DNA of 64,000 nt from the NCBI GenBank assembly GCA_030710605.1, contig CP092876.1:67456115-67520114 (forward strand). Reading direction: 5' to 3'. Origin of the DNA: Cordylochernes scorpioides. Taxonomy: Eukaryota > Arthropoda > Arachnida > Pseudoscorpiones > Chernetidae. A program made the translations under genes and the position numbers. The stretch's first letter is position 1, and every line of letters begins with the position of its first letter. Below are positions 45,588-56,750 of the stretch, piece after piece. The notes beneath the pieces were generated by a model that was not told the DNA's origin, made no database searches, and worked only from the letters and a program-made list of their open reading frames with translations.

Positions 45588-47560
45588 TTGGTCTTGTCCT
45601 TCCCTCTTCTCTTCATTTTTAGTCTGAAACGAATCCTCTGCGACTCCAGGTTAACAACAATATCATCAAGGTTCAGTAGTTCAACTCGCCCTACACATTG
45701 GTTCTTCCTTACTCTCAACTTGCCCTTGCCAGCTGAGATGATGGGTACGGTCGTCTTTCCGTCGACCACTTCCAATAGGGAATCGACACAGGCGTCATCT
45801 ACTCCTGTGAACAATACATATCCGTCCTTTACCTCGTCTGTGATTGCACTTGTAAAGTTAATGGAGTCACTCTCCAACTGAACAGTTTCGGTTGCTCTCA
45901 GTTCGATGCGACGCGACTTGATTTCTTCTTGCAGATTAGCAAACGGAAATTCGGATGAATAGCCAATATGCAAGTTTTTACCAATTCTGGCGAAGGATAC
46001 GTAGGGCAGATCTGTCCATGTTCTTCCAATTAATAGGTCATAGGGTTGGGCATCATCGTTGACAATGAATACAGTGATTTCCCTTCCGACGATGCCATCA
46101 ATCTCCAGGTCGACTGTCGTCTTCCCAACGGTCCTGGCAGCTGGTGCAGTCTGGTTACCGATGCCGTACAGACTAGTCGAGTCTGGTTCGATGTCGACGC
46201 TGATCCTCCTTGCGACCGATTCTCTCATTAGACAACTGCTGCTCCCGGTGTCTATCATTGCCTTCACGGTTTCCTTGTTGTCGATCTTGACATCCTTCAA
46301 ATATACATCTGGCGGGACAGTCTCCAGTCCTTCGACTTCCAGGTTGGCTACTTTTAGTCCTTCTTTGGGTCTTGTGCAATTCCTTTCCTTGTGTCCCGTT
46401 TGACCGCATCCTCGGCATGTCAACGTAGTCCTGGGTACTGGGCAGTCTCTGGCAATGTGTCCAAACTGATTGCAGTTGAAGCACTTAGGTTCTCCCTTGT
46501 CGTTTCTGATCGTACGGTTGACCATTCTCCTCAAGGTGTTAGGGTACGTTTCACTGATTTCGTTCCTTGCAGCGTCTTGACCCGAAACATTCGTTCCTTG
46601 TTTAGTCTCTTTAACTTCGCTTTGGTTGGGGAAATTCGCAGATTTCTGCTGAAACGACGGTGGTATGAGGTGTTTCGCATTCCAATGCGGAGGTCCCATC
46701 TCGGTGCGAACATTTTCGTACTCGTCCAGTTTATCCGCCAACTCATCTGGGTTGTTTAACTTGGTCCAATCGTCAATGAGATGATTACGCAGCACATTTG
46801 GAACTTTTTTCTTTAGCTGGTTAGTGACGGACAAATCCTTTAGGGCGTCGAAATTTTCCACGTTCATTCCTTCGATCCATTCGTTGAAATATCCTCGCAA
46901 TTCGAAAGCGAAGTCTCTCCAGGAACCCTTTTGAGATCTCTCGTGCTTCTCGAATTTTTGTCTGAATTGTTCGGGGCTCAACTTGTACCGTTTTAGGAGC
47001 AACCTTTTCACGAACCTATAATCGCCGCTTTGTTCTTCTGTCTCCCGAGCGATTAATTGAGTCATTTCGTAAGGTAGCAATCCTAGGAGGCTGAACGCCC
47101 ATTGGTCTTCATCCAATCCTAGTCGCTTTGCCTGTCTTTCGAAAAGAATTAGGTAAAAACTCAAATCATTGTCCTTCGACTCGTACTTGGGCATCAGTTT
47201 ACGTATCTCGTAATGTGCGTCATTGCTGGTACTTCGAGACGTATCGTTGTTTCCGCGTGTAGTCTGGATGCGCAGCTTCTCAAGCTCGAATTCCATTACC
47301 ATTTGTTCTTTTCGTTCCCGTTCGATTCGTTCCCGATCCTCGATTCGTTTCCGATCCTCGATTCGTTCCCGCTCCTCGATTCGTTCCCGATCCTCGATCA
47401 GAGTCTCCAACAGTTGCTTTGCGAACTCTTCTTCGTAAGATTGGCTATTCAAAATAAGGTGTTTTAAGTCGACGATCCTGCTCTCTGACGGTACTACCTC
47501 GCCGAGTTCATACGCCAACTTGCTCAAATCGCATTTCCTTACTTTCGCTAAATAAGTCAT
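45584..47560 (-). CDS. Gypsy-B gag-protease polyprotein
   Basis: The frame is open from 47665, but the start chosen is the ATG at 47560 (MTYLAKVRKCDLSKLAYELG). Order: N-terminal helix; a repetitive Arg/Glu stretch (ERERIEDRKRIEDRERIERE); capsid-like domain (HYEIRKLMPKYESKDNDLSFY through YKLSPEQFRQKFEK); two CCHC knuckles (CFNCNQFGHIARDC, CRGCGQTGHKERNC); an aspartic protease (VKAMIDTGSSSCLM, YDLLIGRTW). It forms the particle and processes it. The frame is intact over 658 codons, consistent with recent insertion. Confidence 0.9.
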   Translation of the reverse strand: MTYLAKVRKCDLSKLAYELGEVVPSESRIVDLKHLILNSQSYEEEFAKQLLETLIEDRERIEERERIEDRKRIEDRERIERERKEQMVMEFELEKLRIQTTRGNNDTSRSTSNDAHYEIRKLMPKYESKDNDLSFYLILFERQAKRLGLDEDQWAFSLLGLLPYEMTQLIARETEEQSGDYRFVKRLLLKRYKLSPEQFRQKFEKHERSQKGSWRDFAFELRGYFNEWIEGMNVENFDALKDLSVTNQLKKKVPNVLRNHLIDDWTKLNNPDELADKLDEYENVRTEMGPPHWNAKHLIPPSFQQKSANFPNQSEVKETKQGTNVSGQDAARNEISETYPNTLRRMVNRTIRNDKGEPKCFNCNQFGHIARDCPVPRTTLTCRGCGQTGHKERNCTRPKEGLKVANLEVEGLETVPPDVYLKDVKIDNKETVKAMIDTGSSSCLMRESVARRISVDIEPDSTSLYGIGNQTAPAARTVGKTTVDLEIDGIVGREITVFIVNDDAQPYDLLIGRTWTDLPYVSFARIGKNLHIGYSSEFPFANLQEEIKSRRIELRATETVQLESDSINFTSAITDEVKDGYVLFTGVDDACVDSLLEVVDGKTTVPIISAGKGKLRVRKNQCVGRVELLNLDDIVVNLESQRIRFRLKMKRRGKDKTK

Positions 47561-47665
47561 GTTTTCAAAAGGAAAAATGAACAAAGCAAAAAATTTTAAA
47601 ATAAACAAATAAAACTGACTAAACCAGATACGTACTGTTTCAATTATTTCTTTAAACGAAATCAA

Positions 47666-48118
47666 CTTTTCTTTAGTAATTTTGAGACAATACTTTTTTT
47701 TTTCTTTTTACCGCGATACTTTGCGATAATACTTTTTATCGAGATGATTTTGCAATAATACTTTTACCGCGATACTTTGCGATAATACTTTTGTCGAGAT
47801 GACTTGCAATAATACTTTTACCGCGATACTTTGCGATAATACTTTTGTCGAGATGACTTGCAATAATACTTTTACCGCGATATTTTGCGATAATACTTTT
47901 GTCGAGGTGACTTGTAATAATACCTTTACCGCGATACTTTGCGATAATACTTTTGTCGAGGTGACTTGTAATAATACATTTAGGAATAGGTAATTAAATT
48001 TCGTACATACCATGCAACTCCTCTTACGTTGATCGGTCACCGCGCCACGTCCTTCTCGTTTCCAAATTATTCCAGTGAATCTTCAATTTTCTTCAGGACC
48101 ATCCCACTTCTGAATTTC
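47666..48118 (-). other. Gypsy-B 5' leader
   Basis: Non-coding between 5' LTR and gag; most of it is the minisatellite described separately. I did not identify a clear primer binding site at 48118. Confidence 0.55.
47710..47985. repeat. 54-bp minisatellite in the Gypsy-B leader
   Basis: Five copies starting at 47710, 47766, 47820, 47874 and 47928 (spacing 56, 54, 54, 54). Each holds two related halves, GCGATAATACTTTTGTCGAG and GCAATAATACTTTTACC. Open frames across it are by-products of the 54-bp (multiple of three) period. Confidence 0.9.
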
Positions 48119-48339
48119 TGTTGGCTTCCGTAGGCGTTTCTTACTGGGAAAAAGAAAGAGAGGATCCAATGAAATAATTTAGTAGCGTTTATTAAAACAA
48201 AATCATAATAGTGAACAACACATATAACAGAGAGTACCGTCGTCTTCCGGGTATTCCTTCTACTGGGGAGCTCGGATTCTATATTCTGTGCGTTTATAAT
48301 CTGTTTATCTGTGGCTCTCTGGTCGGGATGGCGCCTACA
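48119..48339 (-). repeat. Gypsy-B 5' LTR
   Basis: Pair of 42487-42707 with two differences over 221 bp. Confidence 0.92.
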
Positions 48340-48888
48340 ATATACAGCCATAAAAATTCATTTAGGGAAAATCTGGTATTTGCCCTGTTTATTTTCTACT
48401 TGTAAATATTTTAATAGAATGGATATGTGTTCAATAGTTCTTTTATTTCAAAATATGACAAAAATTTCAAAAAAACTACATTTTCACACATAGAAATGGA
48501 ATAATTTGATAAACATATTGAAATATATTTAAATTTATAAGATTCGCTTCATATGCCTTGTAATGAGGGTATTGGGTAGCATATGTCATCATATATAGGG
48601 AGATTAGATAAAATGATTATATTAAGCATTATATCGGGATAATCAGTTTCTCTCATTAATTTGGAAAAATGGATTTACATTAGTGAAATATGTAGTCTGA
48701 CGCTAAATATATAGTTAAAACTGTCTATAGCGCTCCCTCTTTGAAATCACCTAAATAGCGTGTTATAGAGTGGGGGTGCTATAGACAAGTCACTTCTAAT
48801 GTAAATCACATCATACTACGTATTTAAAATTGGGCTCTATAGAAAGTAAGGCGCTATTTAGAGGAAGCGCTATAGAGAGGTTTAACTG
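48340..48888 (+). repeat. composite repeat, unit 8, second part
   Basis: Continues unit 8 after Gypsy-B: second AT-rich module and a MITE (48712-48888). Confidence 0.85.
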
Positions 48889-49090
48889 TATATATATATA
48901 ACAATCTATACACAATTTTTCTTCTTTATTTTTCACTTCTTGTAACACACTTGTTTCCATTCATCAAATGTTAGTGGTTCTATTTATTTTTCAATTCACT
49001 CAATTTTCCAATCGTAGGTTACTCGAGTCACTAGGCTAGTATTATTATAATCATTTTACGACTGAAAATAATTGAATTGATTCATTATTT
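48889..49090 (+). repeat. composite repeat, unit 9, first part
   Basis: Start of unit 9 up to the hAT insertion; the last 8 bases (CATTATTT, 49083-49090) are its target duplication. Confidence 0.85.
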
Positions 49091-49270
49091 CAGTGTCGGG
49101 CAACCTTTTTCGAGTTGCGGCGCACTAAGCTTAATTTCTTTTTTTCGCGGCGCACCTGTGGTTCTCACTATAAATTTCCGCGTAGGTAATTAAAATACAA
49201 CAATAAATACTAGTAAAAATTTAAACATATATATCACATTTTATTAATTTTCAATATTAAATTAATATAA

Positions 49271-51108
49271 TCAATGAGAGCATTGCGATTGTTTTTGAAA
49301 GCATATCAAATCAATACGGGGATCTACTTGTGAAAGACAAACGCGCATCTCCTCATCTATCATTTGAAGTCTTTCGCGCTTCTTAGACTTCATTTCTGTG
49401 AGTGTTGAAAAACCTTGCTCACACAGGTAGGAACTTCCAAATGGCAACAATGATTCGATGGCCGCATTACTAAGTTTAGGAAATTTGGAGTTTAAGCACA
49501 ACCAAAACTCAAATAGCTCCATTTCAGTGAATAGTCTTTTGAAAACTGAATCGTTTTTTAAATCAATTAAGTTTTCTTGCATTTCTTTTTCCAGATGTTG
49601 AATTTCACAGTGCATAAATGGGTTAACTACCCATTCCATCTTTTCAAAGTCCAAGTTAGGAAAATATATATCAAAAGAAGGGAATAGTAATGTCAAAGTT
49701 TCTTCGACTTCTTTTTTGATAATAGATTTTGATGGATTCTCTTGAACCATCGGAAAAGATGCAAAATTTCTTTAGCAATGTTTAAATTCCATAAACTGAG
49801 TTTTTCCTCAAACGCTTTCAACTTGGTGGAGATAGTGATAATGTTCTCCTGAGCACCTTGCAAATTCAAATTAAGGCTGTTTAATTTGTCGAAAATATCA
49901 CCCAAAAATGAAACTCGTAACCACCAAACATTATTCATCATGAAAGGAAAATTAATCTCTTCGTTATCAATGAATGCCATTATTTCATTTTTCATTGAAA
50001 TAAATCGATTTAAAACTTTGCCTTTCGACAACCATCTGACTTCAGTATGAAACAATAAATTTTTATAATCGGAATCCATTGCTTCACAAAATGTTGAAAA
50101 AATTCTCGATCGAAGAGCATTTGATTTGATGTAATTGACTACTTTGACAACTTCATCTAGAGTTGTGACAAGGATGGGAGGAACCGACTTTGACACTAAC
50201 ATTTCTCTATGATTCATACAGTGAACAAATTTGATATTTGGATTTTTTTTTATGACATGTGCTATCAATCCCTTTCTTGAACCTTTTATAGCTGGAGCTC
50301 TATCGGTACAGACGCTAACACAATTTTCCCATCTCAAGTTAGACTTCATAACATTTTCATCAACTAATTCAAAAATGTCCCCACCAGTCGTTCTTTGTTT
50401 TAATTCTTTACAAAAAAAAAGTAGTTATTCACAATTTTTCCTGTATCGACGAACCTCAAAAATGCCAGCAATTGAGCTTTATTACTAATATCTGTGGTTT
50501 CATCAAGCTGTATAGCCCATTTTGTTGATGAATCATTAAAATATTGTTTTATTTGCAACTCAATATCTTCTGACATATCTTCAATTCTTCTCGCAATAGG
50601 TTTTGATGATAGTGGAATTTTCGTAACCTTCTCCATAGCATCATTCGTTAACATACATCCAGCCACAATTTTTAAAGCAGGCAAGATAATTTCCTCTGCT
50701 TCCGCGTGAGCTTTCTTCTTTCGAGCGATGAGTTGAGCTATCATGTAACTAGCTGTTTGAGCTTCATCTGAGGTGGTCATAAATTTCTTGAATTTTTTTG
50801 ATTGCTTTTGAAAACTTGATCGTATATTTTCAAAGTAGCTTATTGGATTGTTCATCTGCTCCTGATGATTTGTCTCAATATGTCGAAGTAGTTTACTTGG
50901 CACCATTGTTTTGTTGCTGAGGGTTTTTTTGGGAAATTAAGCAAAACGGCAGTGATGGATCATTAACAGATGGTATAAATCCATATTTGAGATAATCTTC
51001 AACGTATTTCCTCTTATTTCCAGTTGATTTTACTATTTTCTTATCTTCTTTATTTTCGTTTTGATTTTGTTTATCACTGGCACCTTCTCTAATTAGAAAT
51101 CTCTCCAT
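49271..51108 (-). pseudogene. hAT transposase, frameshifted
   Basis: Four overlapping or adjacent minus-strand frames make one protein. 50893-51108: N-terminal basic region and YLKYGFI, start of a BED-like finger. 50400-50906: LLRHIETNHQEQ (end of the finger), then LDETTDISNKAQLLAFLRF (catalytic Asp region). 49693-50349: VSVCTDRAPAIKGSRKG (second Asp), FVHCMNHREMLVSK, EVRWLSKGKVLNRF. 49271-49750: dimerisation domain with SSYLCEQGFSTLTEMKSKKR (catalytic Glu). Three frame changes (about 50900, 50405, 49760) inactivate it. Family resemblance is to ZBED5/SCAND3-type hAT transposases. Confidence 0.92.
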
Positions 51109-51426
51109 CTAGTTTTGAGAGAATTTAGAAAAAAAAACAAACAAATATAATAATAAAATGTTTAAATAAAGTTACCTTGAGTTAAAAGTGAGTGAGAATT
51201 TCGTAACAAAAATATTTTTTCCTTTTTTAACCAACAGATTTTACGGTGTACAAAACTTATTGTGTGAATGTGTGTGTGTTTTACAACATGCAAAAAAATG
51301 AAGAATTACTACAGCAATACTTTGATGAAAACTCCGAATAAATTTTATAAATAAATTTATAAATTTTTTGTTTTCTTTTTTTTTAAGCTTTGTAGCTTTG
51401 AGTCTCTATTAATAAACAGCTGTGAC

Positions 51427-52065
51427 ATGTATGCTGCTCCAGTATGGGAGGGGAGCTGCCACACGAAGCTAATAGACACACAACTAAATTCTACCTTACG
51501 AATTATAACAGGGGTTTGCCAACCTACAAGAATCGACTGGCTTCCAGTTCTTGCTCACATCTCTCCGCCTGAGCTACGCAGAAAGGAAGCCACCAAGAAA
51601 ATGTACCAAAAACTCTTGGATTCACCCGACCTCGAAATTAACCCAATCCTACAGTCTCCCCCAAAACATAGACTAAAATCAAGGAATCCGATATGGTCCA
51701 GAGGAAACCAACTTCTCTCCCAAAATTTTAATATCTCAGAAGCATGGACAAATTCCTGGATCAGCTCCGATATCCCAAACAAGAACCTCATCACAAGCCC
51801 AAGTGTCAAGATCCCAGGTTTTTCCCTCCCTCGACGAGAATGGGTGCTTCTAAACCGCTTTAGGACAGGACAGGGAAGGTGTGCAGAGCTGATGAAGTTA
51901 TGGGGCTACACCAAAGATCCAAATTGTGCCTGCAACGTCCCACAATCAATGTCCCATATACTAGATGACTGCCCGCTGTACAAATTTAATGGAGGAATCT
52001 CCAATCTCCACTCTGTCACCCCGGAAGCCCTGAACTGGCTGAAGGCCTTGCCTCTCAGACTTTAA
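51427..52065 (+). pseudogene. C-terminal part of a Jockey-type LINE ORF2
   Basis: The open frame starts at a chance ATG made partly of the target duplication. MYAAPVWEG is the end of the RT thumb (YxxxVW); LNSTLRIITGVCQPTRIDWLPVLA follows, and later LLNRFRTGQGRCAELMKLWG with the Cys/His motif CACNVPQSMSHILDDCPLY. Catalytic RT motifs are missing because of 5' truncation. Confidence 0.88.
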
Positions 52066-52162
52066 TGACCGAGAAGTCCTCACTTCTTTTTTCTAGATTT
52101 GATTCATTTTGTCTCCTCTCTTATTGTAAAGACGTTGCTGTATCACCTCATAAGCATAAATA
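51428..52162 (+). mobile_element. 5'-truncated LINE fragment inside the hAT element
   Basis: Bounded by AATAAACAGCTGTGACA (51411-51427 and 52163-52179), a target duplication of 14-17 bp, with a short TAAA-type tail at the right end. This is target-primed insertion of a 5'-truncated LINE into the hAT. Confidence 0.88.
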
Positions 52163-52659
52163 AATAAACAGCTGTGACAAAGATTGTAAATGACGGTTAA
52201 GTTTGGACATATTATTTTAAAAATTGGGTATTTTCCCGCAGTATGTATTCAACTTTATTAAATAAAATTGCTTTCGCGGATTGTTTTTTTTTAACTTATG
52301 ATTTTAAATAGGTCCGTACCTATTTGCATTTTTATTTTTTAACAATGGCACGTGCCAGTTATGTACATCAAGATTATGTACATACGTTATATGAAATATA
52401 AAATTATGCAAACTGTTGTAATTATAATACCAAAATAAGTTTTATATAAAATGAAATTTGCTTTTTTTTTATTTCATTTTTTATATGAAAATTTTTGAAA
52501 AAAAATATTAAAATTGAATAAAAATTATAAAAAGTATTTTTTGAAACATTATTTTTAAATTTAACCAAAAGTTCTAAATACCTACAAAAATGTTCGCGGC
52601 ACACCTAGAATTCTTCGCGGCACACCAGTGTGCCACGGCACACCGGTTGCCCGACACTG

Positions 52660-54432
52660 CATTATTTGATTGATATAAATTTTTCTTGGTTGAATTTATG
52701 ACAATTACTTCCTTCCATATTTAATTCTAAGGTATTCCTATGCAAAAATGCTTCTCTTGCTGTCAATAATTTAATTGTTTCAAGTTATTCACTGGACACA
52801 AATATAAATATTTTTTCCAATTTTACTTAGGATGTTTGATACTCAGTTGTTATTGATATTCTTTTTGTAGTGTCGAATAAAGAGCCTAGGATATCTTCAT
52901 GTATCTCTATCACAGTATTTGCAATGTCCCCTATCTTGGGTGTGTAAAGCTGCTGCTCTGGGTTAATAACAATTTTCCGCATGACTGAGGACATAGCTGG
53001 ACATGAGAATATGTGGGTAGATGTTAGTTTCACACCAGGCCATTTGATACTTTGTTATCTACAATATAATTTTATATGGGTAACATGTCATAAGAGACAG
53101 ATAAAATTATTATGAAGTATTTATAGAATATTGAATAAATATAGGAAACAATTTATGACATTAGAAATTGTGCAGTGATGGAAGGCTGGTAAAGGCGCTA
53201 GCCTTCTCACTGTCACCATCTGACCAGAGATGACATTCTGGGACATCTAGGTGGGAAACGTGGCATGATACATACATCATGATGACTGTATAAACTGTTG
53301 GTAACCTATCAAGCCTATCAGTCCTGGATGATCACGACTACATTATAGAATACACAATATCCATTGAGTGAATGTGGTTATGGTTGTTATGGCTCTGGGA
53401 TGTGTTTAGATCGATTCCAATTGAGCCGCGTTTTTTTTTTTTTTTATTAAAATTTTAATTAAAATACATCTTGAAAATTTAAAATATTTTAAAACCATTC
53501 TACTATATACCTATACAGACAAAATAATTCACTGTTATTTTTATACACATACATATTTTAATAAAATGGATGTGTTTTTAATAGTTATATATTATATTGG
53601 AATATGACAAAAATTTCAAATAATTGCATTTTCACACATGGAAAGTTAATAATTTGTAAAATAATACTGAAATATTTTAATTTATATGATTCGCTTTTAT
53701 ATGCCTCAAAATGAGGGTATTGGGTACCATATGTCTTCATATATGGGGAGATTAGATTGAATAATTATCTTAAACATTATATAGGGCTAATCAGTTTTAT
53801 CATTAATTCAAAATTATTATTTTTTTTTTATAATTTCAATTAAAATACATCTTGAAATTTTGAAACAGCATTTTATTGTATACATATACAGCCATAAAAA
53901 TTCATTTAGGGAAAATATGGTATTAGCCCTGTTTATTTTCTACTTATACATATTTTAATAGAATGGATATGTGTTCAATAGTTCTTTTATTTCAAAATAT
54001 GACAAAAATATCCAAAAAACTACATTTTCACACATAGAAATGGAATAATTTGATAAACATATTGAAATTTATTTAAATTTATAAGATTCGCTTCATATGC
54101 CTTGTAATGAGGGTATTGGGTAGCATATGCAATCATATATGGGGAGATTAGATAAAATAATTATATTGAACATTATATCGGGATAATCAGTTTCTCTCAT
54201 TAATTCGGAAAAATGGATTTACATTAGTGAAATATGTAGTCTGACGCTAAATATATAGTTAAAACTATCTATAGCGCTCCCTCTTTGAACTCACCTAAAA
54301 AGGGTGTTATAGAGTGGGGGTGCTATAGACAGGTCACTTCTAATGTAAATCGCATCATACTACGTATTTAAAATTGGGCTCTATAGAAAGGAAGGCACAA
54401 TTTGGAGGAAGCGCTATAGAGAGGTTTAACTG
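52660..54432 (+). repeat. composite repeat, unit 9, second part
   Basis: Continues unit 9 after the hAT: LINE-derived block (about 52850-53035), hairpin block at 53171, T-run at 53430, both modules and a MITE (54256-54432). Confidence 0.87.
52827..53045 (-). pseudogene. LINE ORF2 C-terminal remnant in the composite repeat (example copy)
   Basis: On the minus strand the frame reads LTSTHIFSCPAMSSVMRKI, INPEQQLYTPKIGDIANTVI. The THIFSCPA part resembles the His/Cys motif at the end of LINE ORF2 proteins (compare SHILDDCP at 51427-52065). The block is present in every full unit, for example 21845-22035, 26030-26220, 34770-34960. Confidence 0.45.
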
Positions 54433-56298
54433 TATATATATATAACAATCTATACACAATTTTTCTTCTTTATTTTTCACTTCTCTTGTAACACACTTGT
54501 TTCCATTCATTAAATGTTAGTGGTTCTATTTATTTTTCAATTCACTCAATTTTCCATTCATAGGTTACTCGGGTCACTCGGCTAGTATTATTATAATCAT
54601 TTTACGTGTGGAAATAATTGAATTGATTCATTATTTGATTGATTTAAATTTTTCTTGGTTGAATTATGACAATTACTTCCTTCCATATTTAATACTAAGG
54701 TATCCCTATGCAAAAATGCTTCTCTTGCTGTCAATAATTTAATTGTTTCAAGTTATTCACTGGACACAAATATATATATTTTTTCCAATTTTACTTAGGA
54801 TGTTTGATACTCAGTTGTTATTGATATTCTTTTAGTAGTGTCGAATAAAGAGCCTCAGATATCTTCATGTATCTCTATCACAGTATTTGCAATGTCCCCT
54901 ATCTTGGGTGTGTAAAGCTGCTGCTCTGGGTTAATAACAATTTTCCGCAAGACTGAGGACATAGCTGGACATGAGAATATGTGGGTAGGTGTTAGTTTCA
55001 CACCAGGCCATTTGATACTTTGTTATCTACAATATAATTTTATATGGGTAACATGTTATAAAAGACGAATAAAATTATTCTGAAGTATTTATAGAATATT
55101 AAATAAATATAGGAAACAATTTATGACATTAGAAATTTTGCAGTGATGGAAGTTTGGTAAAGGCGCTAGCCTTCTCACTGTCACCATCTGACCAGAGATG
55201 ACATTCTGGGACATCTAGGTGGGAAACGTGTAATGATACATACATCATGATGACTGTATAAACTGTTGGTAACCTATCAAGCCTATCAGCCCTAGATGAT
55301 CACGACTACATCACATAATATCCATTGAGTGAATGTGGTTATGGTTGTTATGGCGCTGGGATGTGTTTAGATCGATTCCAATAGAGCCGCGTTTTTTTTT
55401 TTTTAATTAAAATTTTAATTAAAATACATATTGAAAATGTGTGTTTAATAGTTATATATTATATTGAAATATGACAAAAATTTCAAATAATTGTATTTTC
55501 ACACATGGAAAGTTAATAATTTGGAAAATAATACTGAAATATTTTAATTTATATGATTCGCTTTTATATGCCTCAAAATGAGGGTATTGGGTACCATATG
55601 TCTTCATATATGAGGAGATTATATTAAATAATTATCTTAAACATTATATAGGGCTAATCAATTTTTATCATTTAAATTCAAAATAATATATTTTTTTATA
55701 ATATCAATTAAAATACATCTTGAAATTTTGAAACAGCATTTTATAGTATACATATACAGCCATAAAAATTCATTTAGGGAAAATCTGGTATTTGCCCTGT
55801 TTATTTTCTACTAATACATATTTTAATAGAATGGATGTGTGTTCAATAGTTCTTTTATTTCAAAATATGACAAAAATTTCAAAAAACTACATTTTCACAC
55901 ATAGAAATGGAATAATTTGATAAACATATTGAAATATATTTAAATTTATAAGATTCGCTTCATATGCCTTGTAATGAGGGTATTGGGTAGCATATTTTAT
56001 CATATATGGGGAGATTAGATAAAATAATTATATTGAACATTATATAGGGATAATCAGTTTCTCCCATTAATTCGGAAAATGGATTTACATTAGTGAAATA
56101 TGTAGTCTGACGCTAAATATATAGTTAAAACTGTCTATAGCGCTCCCTCTTTGAACTCACCAAAATTGGGTGTTATAGATTGGGGGTGCTATAGACAGGT
56201 CACTTCTAATGTAAATCGCATCATACTACGTATTTAAAATTGGGCTCTATAGAAAGGAAGGCGCTATTTAGAGGAAGCGCTATAGAGAGGTTTAACTG
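54433..56298 (+). repeat. composite repeat, unit 10
   Basis: Complete except for a deletion in the first AT-rich module (about 55435, GAAAATGTGTG). MITE at 56122-56298. Confidence 0.87.
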
Positions 56299-56455
56299 TA
56301 TATATATATAACAATCTATACACAATTTTTCTTCTTTATTTTTCACTTCTTGTAACACACTTGTTTCCATTCATCAAATGTTTATGGTTCTATTTATTTT
56401 TCAATTCACTCAATTTTCCAATCGTAGGTTACTCGGGTCACTCGGCTAGTATTAC
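56299..56455 (+). repeat. composite repeat, unit 11, start only
   Basis: Runs to the Helitron-like end (CGGCTAGTATT) and stops there. Confidence 0.8.
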
Positions 56456-56750
56456 ACTGGTCAACAAGATTTTTGCACAAGAGAACCTGATTTTGTTTCT
56501 TGTGTAACTTTTCATGCTGAACTCAAAAATCTAATCAGAAATTTCCCATCACGTATGGTTTTTGCGTGACGGTCTTTTTTTAGTATTGGCATAAATACAG
56601 TAAAAAAATGCAAACAATGTCACGTAACTGGTTTATCAAAAAATATTTTTCTTTGTCCACAAAGAAATATCATCTTATCTACATGTCCTGAATCCAAATA
56701 TACCATTAGTTTTTTCTATTACGCAATATTTCTGAGATACACGTAGTACG
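56456..56750. other. unclassified 295-bp insertion between array units
   Basis: Unlike the rest of the array. Begins ACTGGTCAACAAGATTTTTGC. No ORF, no obvious terminal repeat, one copy in the window. Confidence 0.4.

Larger units (their letters stand above)
42487..48339 (-). mobile_element. Gypsy-B: recent full-length LTR retrotransposon
   Basis: Two 221-bp LTRs (42487-42707, 48119-48339), TGTTGG...CCTACA, differ at two sites (about 42630/48262 and 42651/48283). The flanking 4-bp ATAT on both sides fits a Gypsy target duplication, and the host repeat reads straight across the site. The interior carries gag-protease, RT-RNase H and integrase. One stop and one frameshift were seen in pol. Gene order is Ty3/Gypsy. 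No env is found. Confidence 0.95.
49091..52659 (-). mobile_element. hAT DNA transposon (ZBED5/SCAND3-like transposase)
   Basis: Terminal inverted repeats CAGTGTCGGGCAACC / GGTTGCCCGACACTG, flanked by the 8-bp duplication CATTATTT (49083-49090 and 52660-52667). An 8-bp duplication is diagnostic of hAT. Subterminal GCGGCGCAC/GCGGCACAC motifs occur twice at the left and about three times at the right, likely transposase sites. It contains a broken transposase gene on the minus strand and a nested LINE fragment. Confidence 0.95.

Noticed and set aside
47213..47467. Repetitive Ser/Phe/Arg frames antisense to Gypsy-B gag
   Set aside because: Shadow of the repeated Arg/Glu codons of gag on the other strand.
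42487..48339. Endogenous retrovirus with env
   Set aside because: No ORF lies between integrase and the 3' LTR; the integrase frame ends inside the LTR edge.
51888..51900. CTGATGAAG in the LINE fragment as a hammerhead core
   Set aside because: No GAAA partner or stems at the right distance; it is coding sequence.
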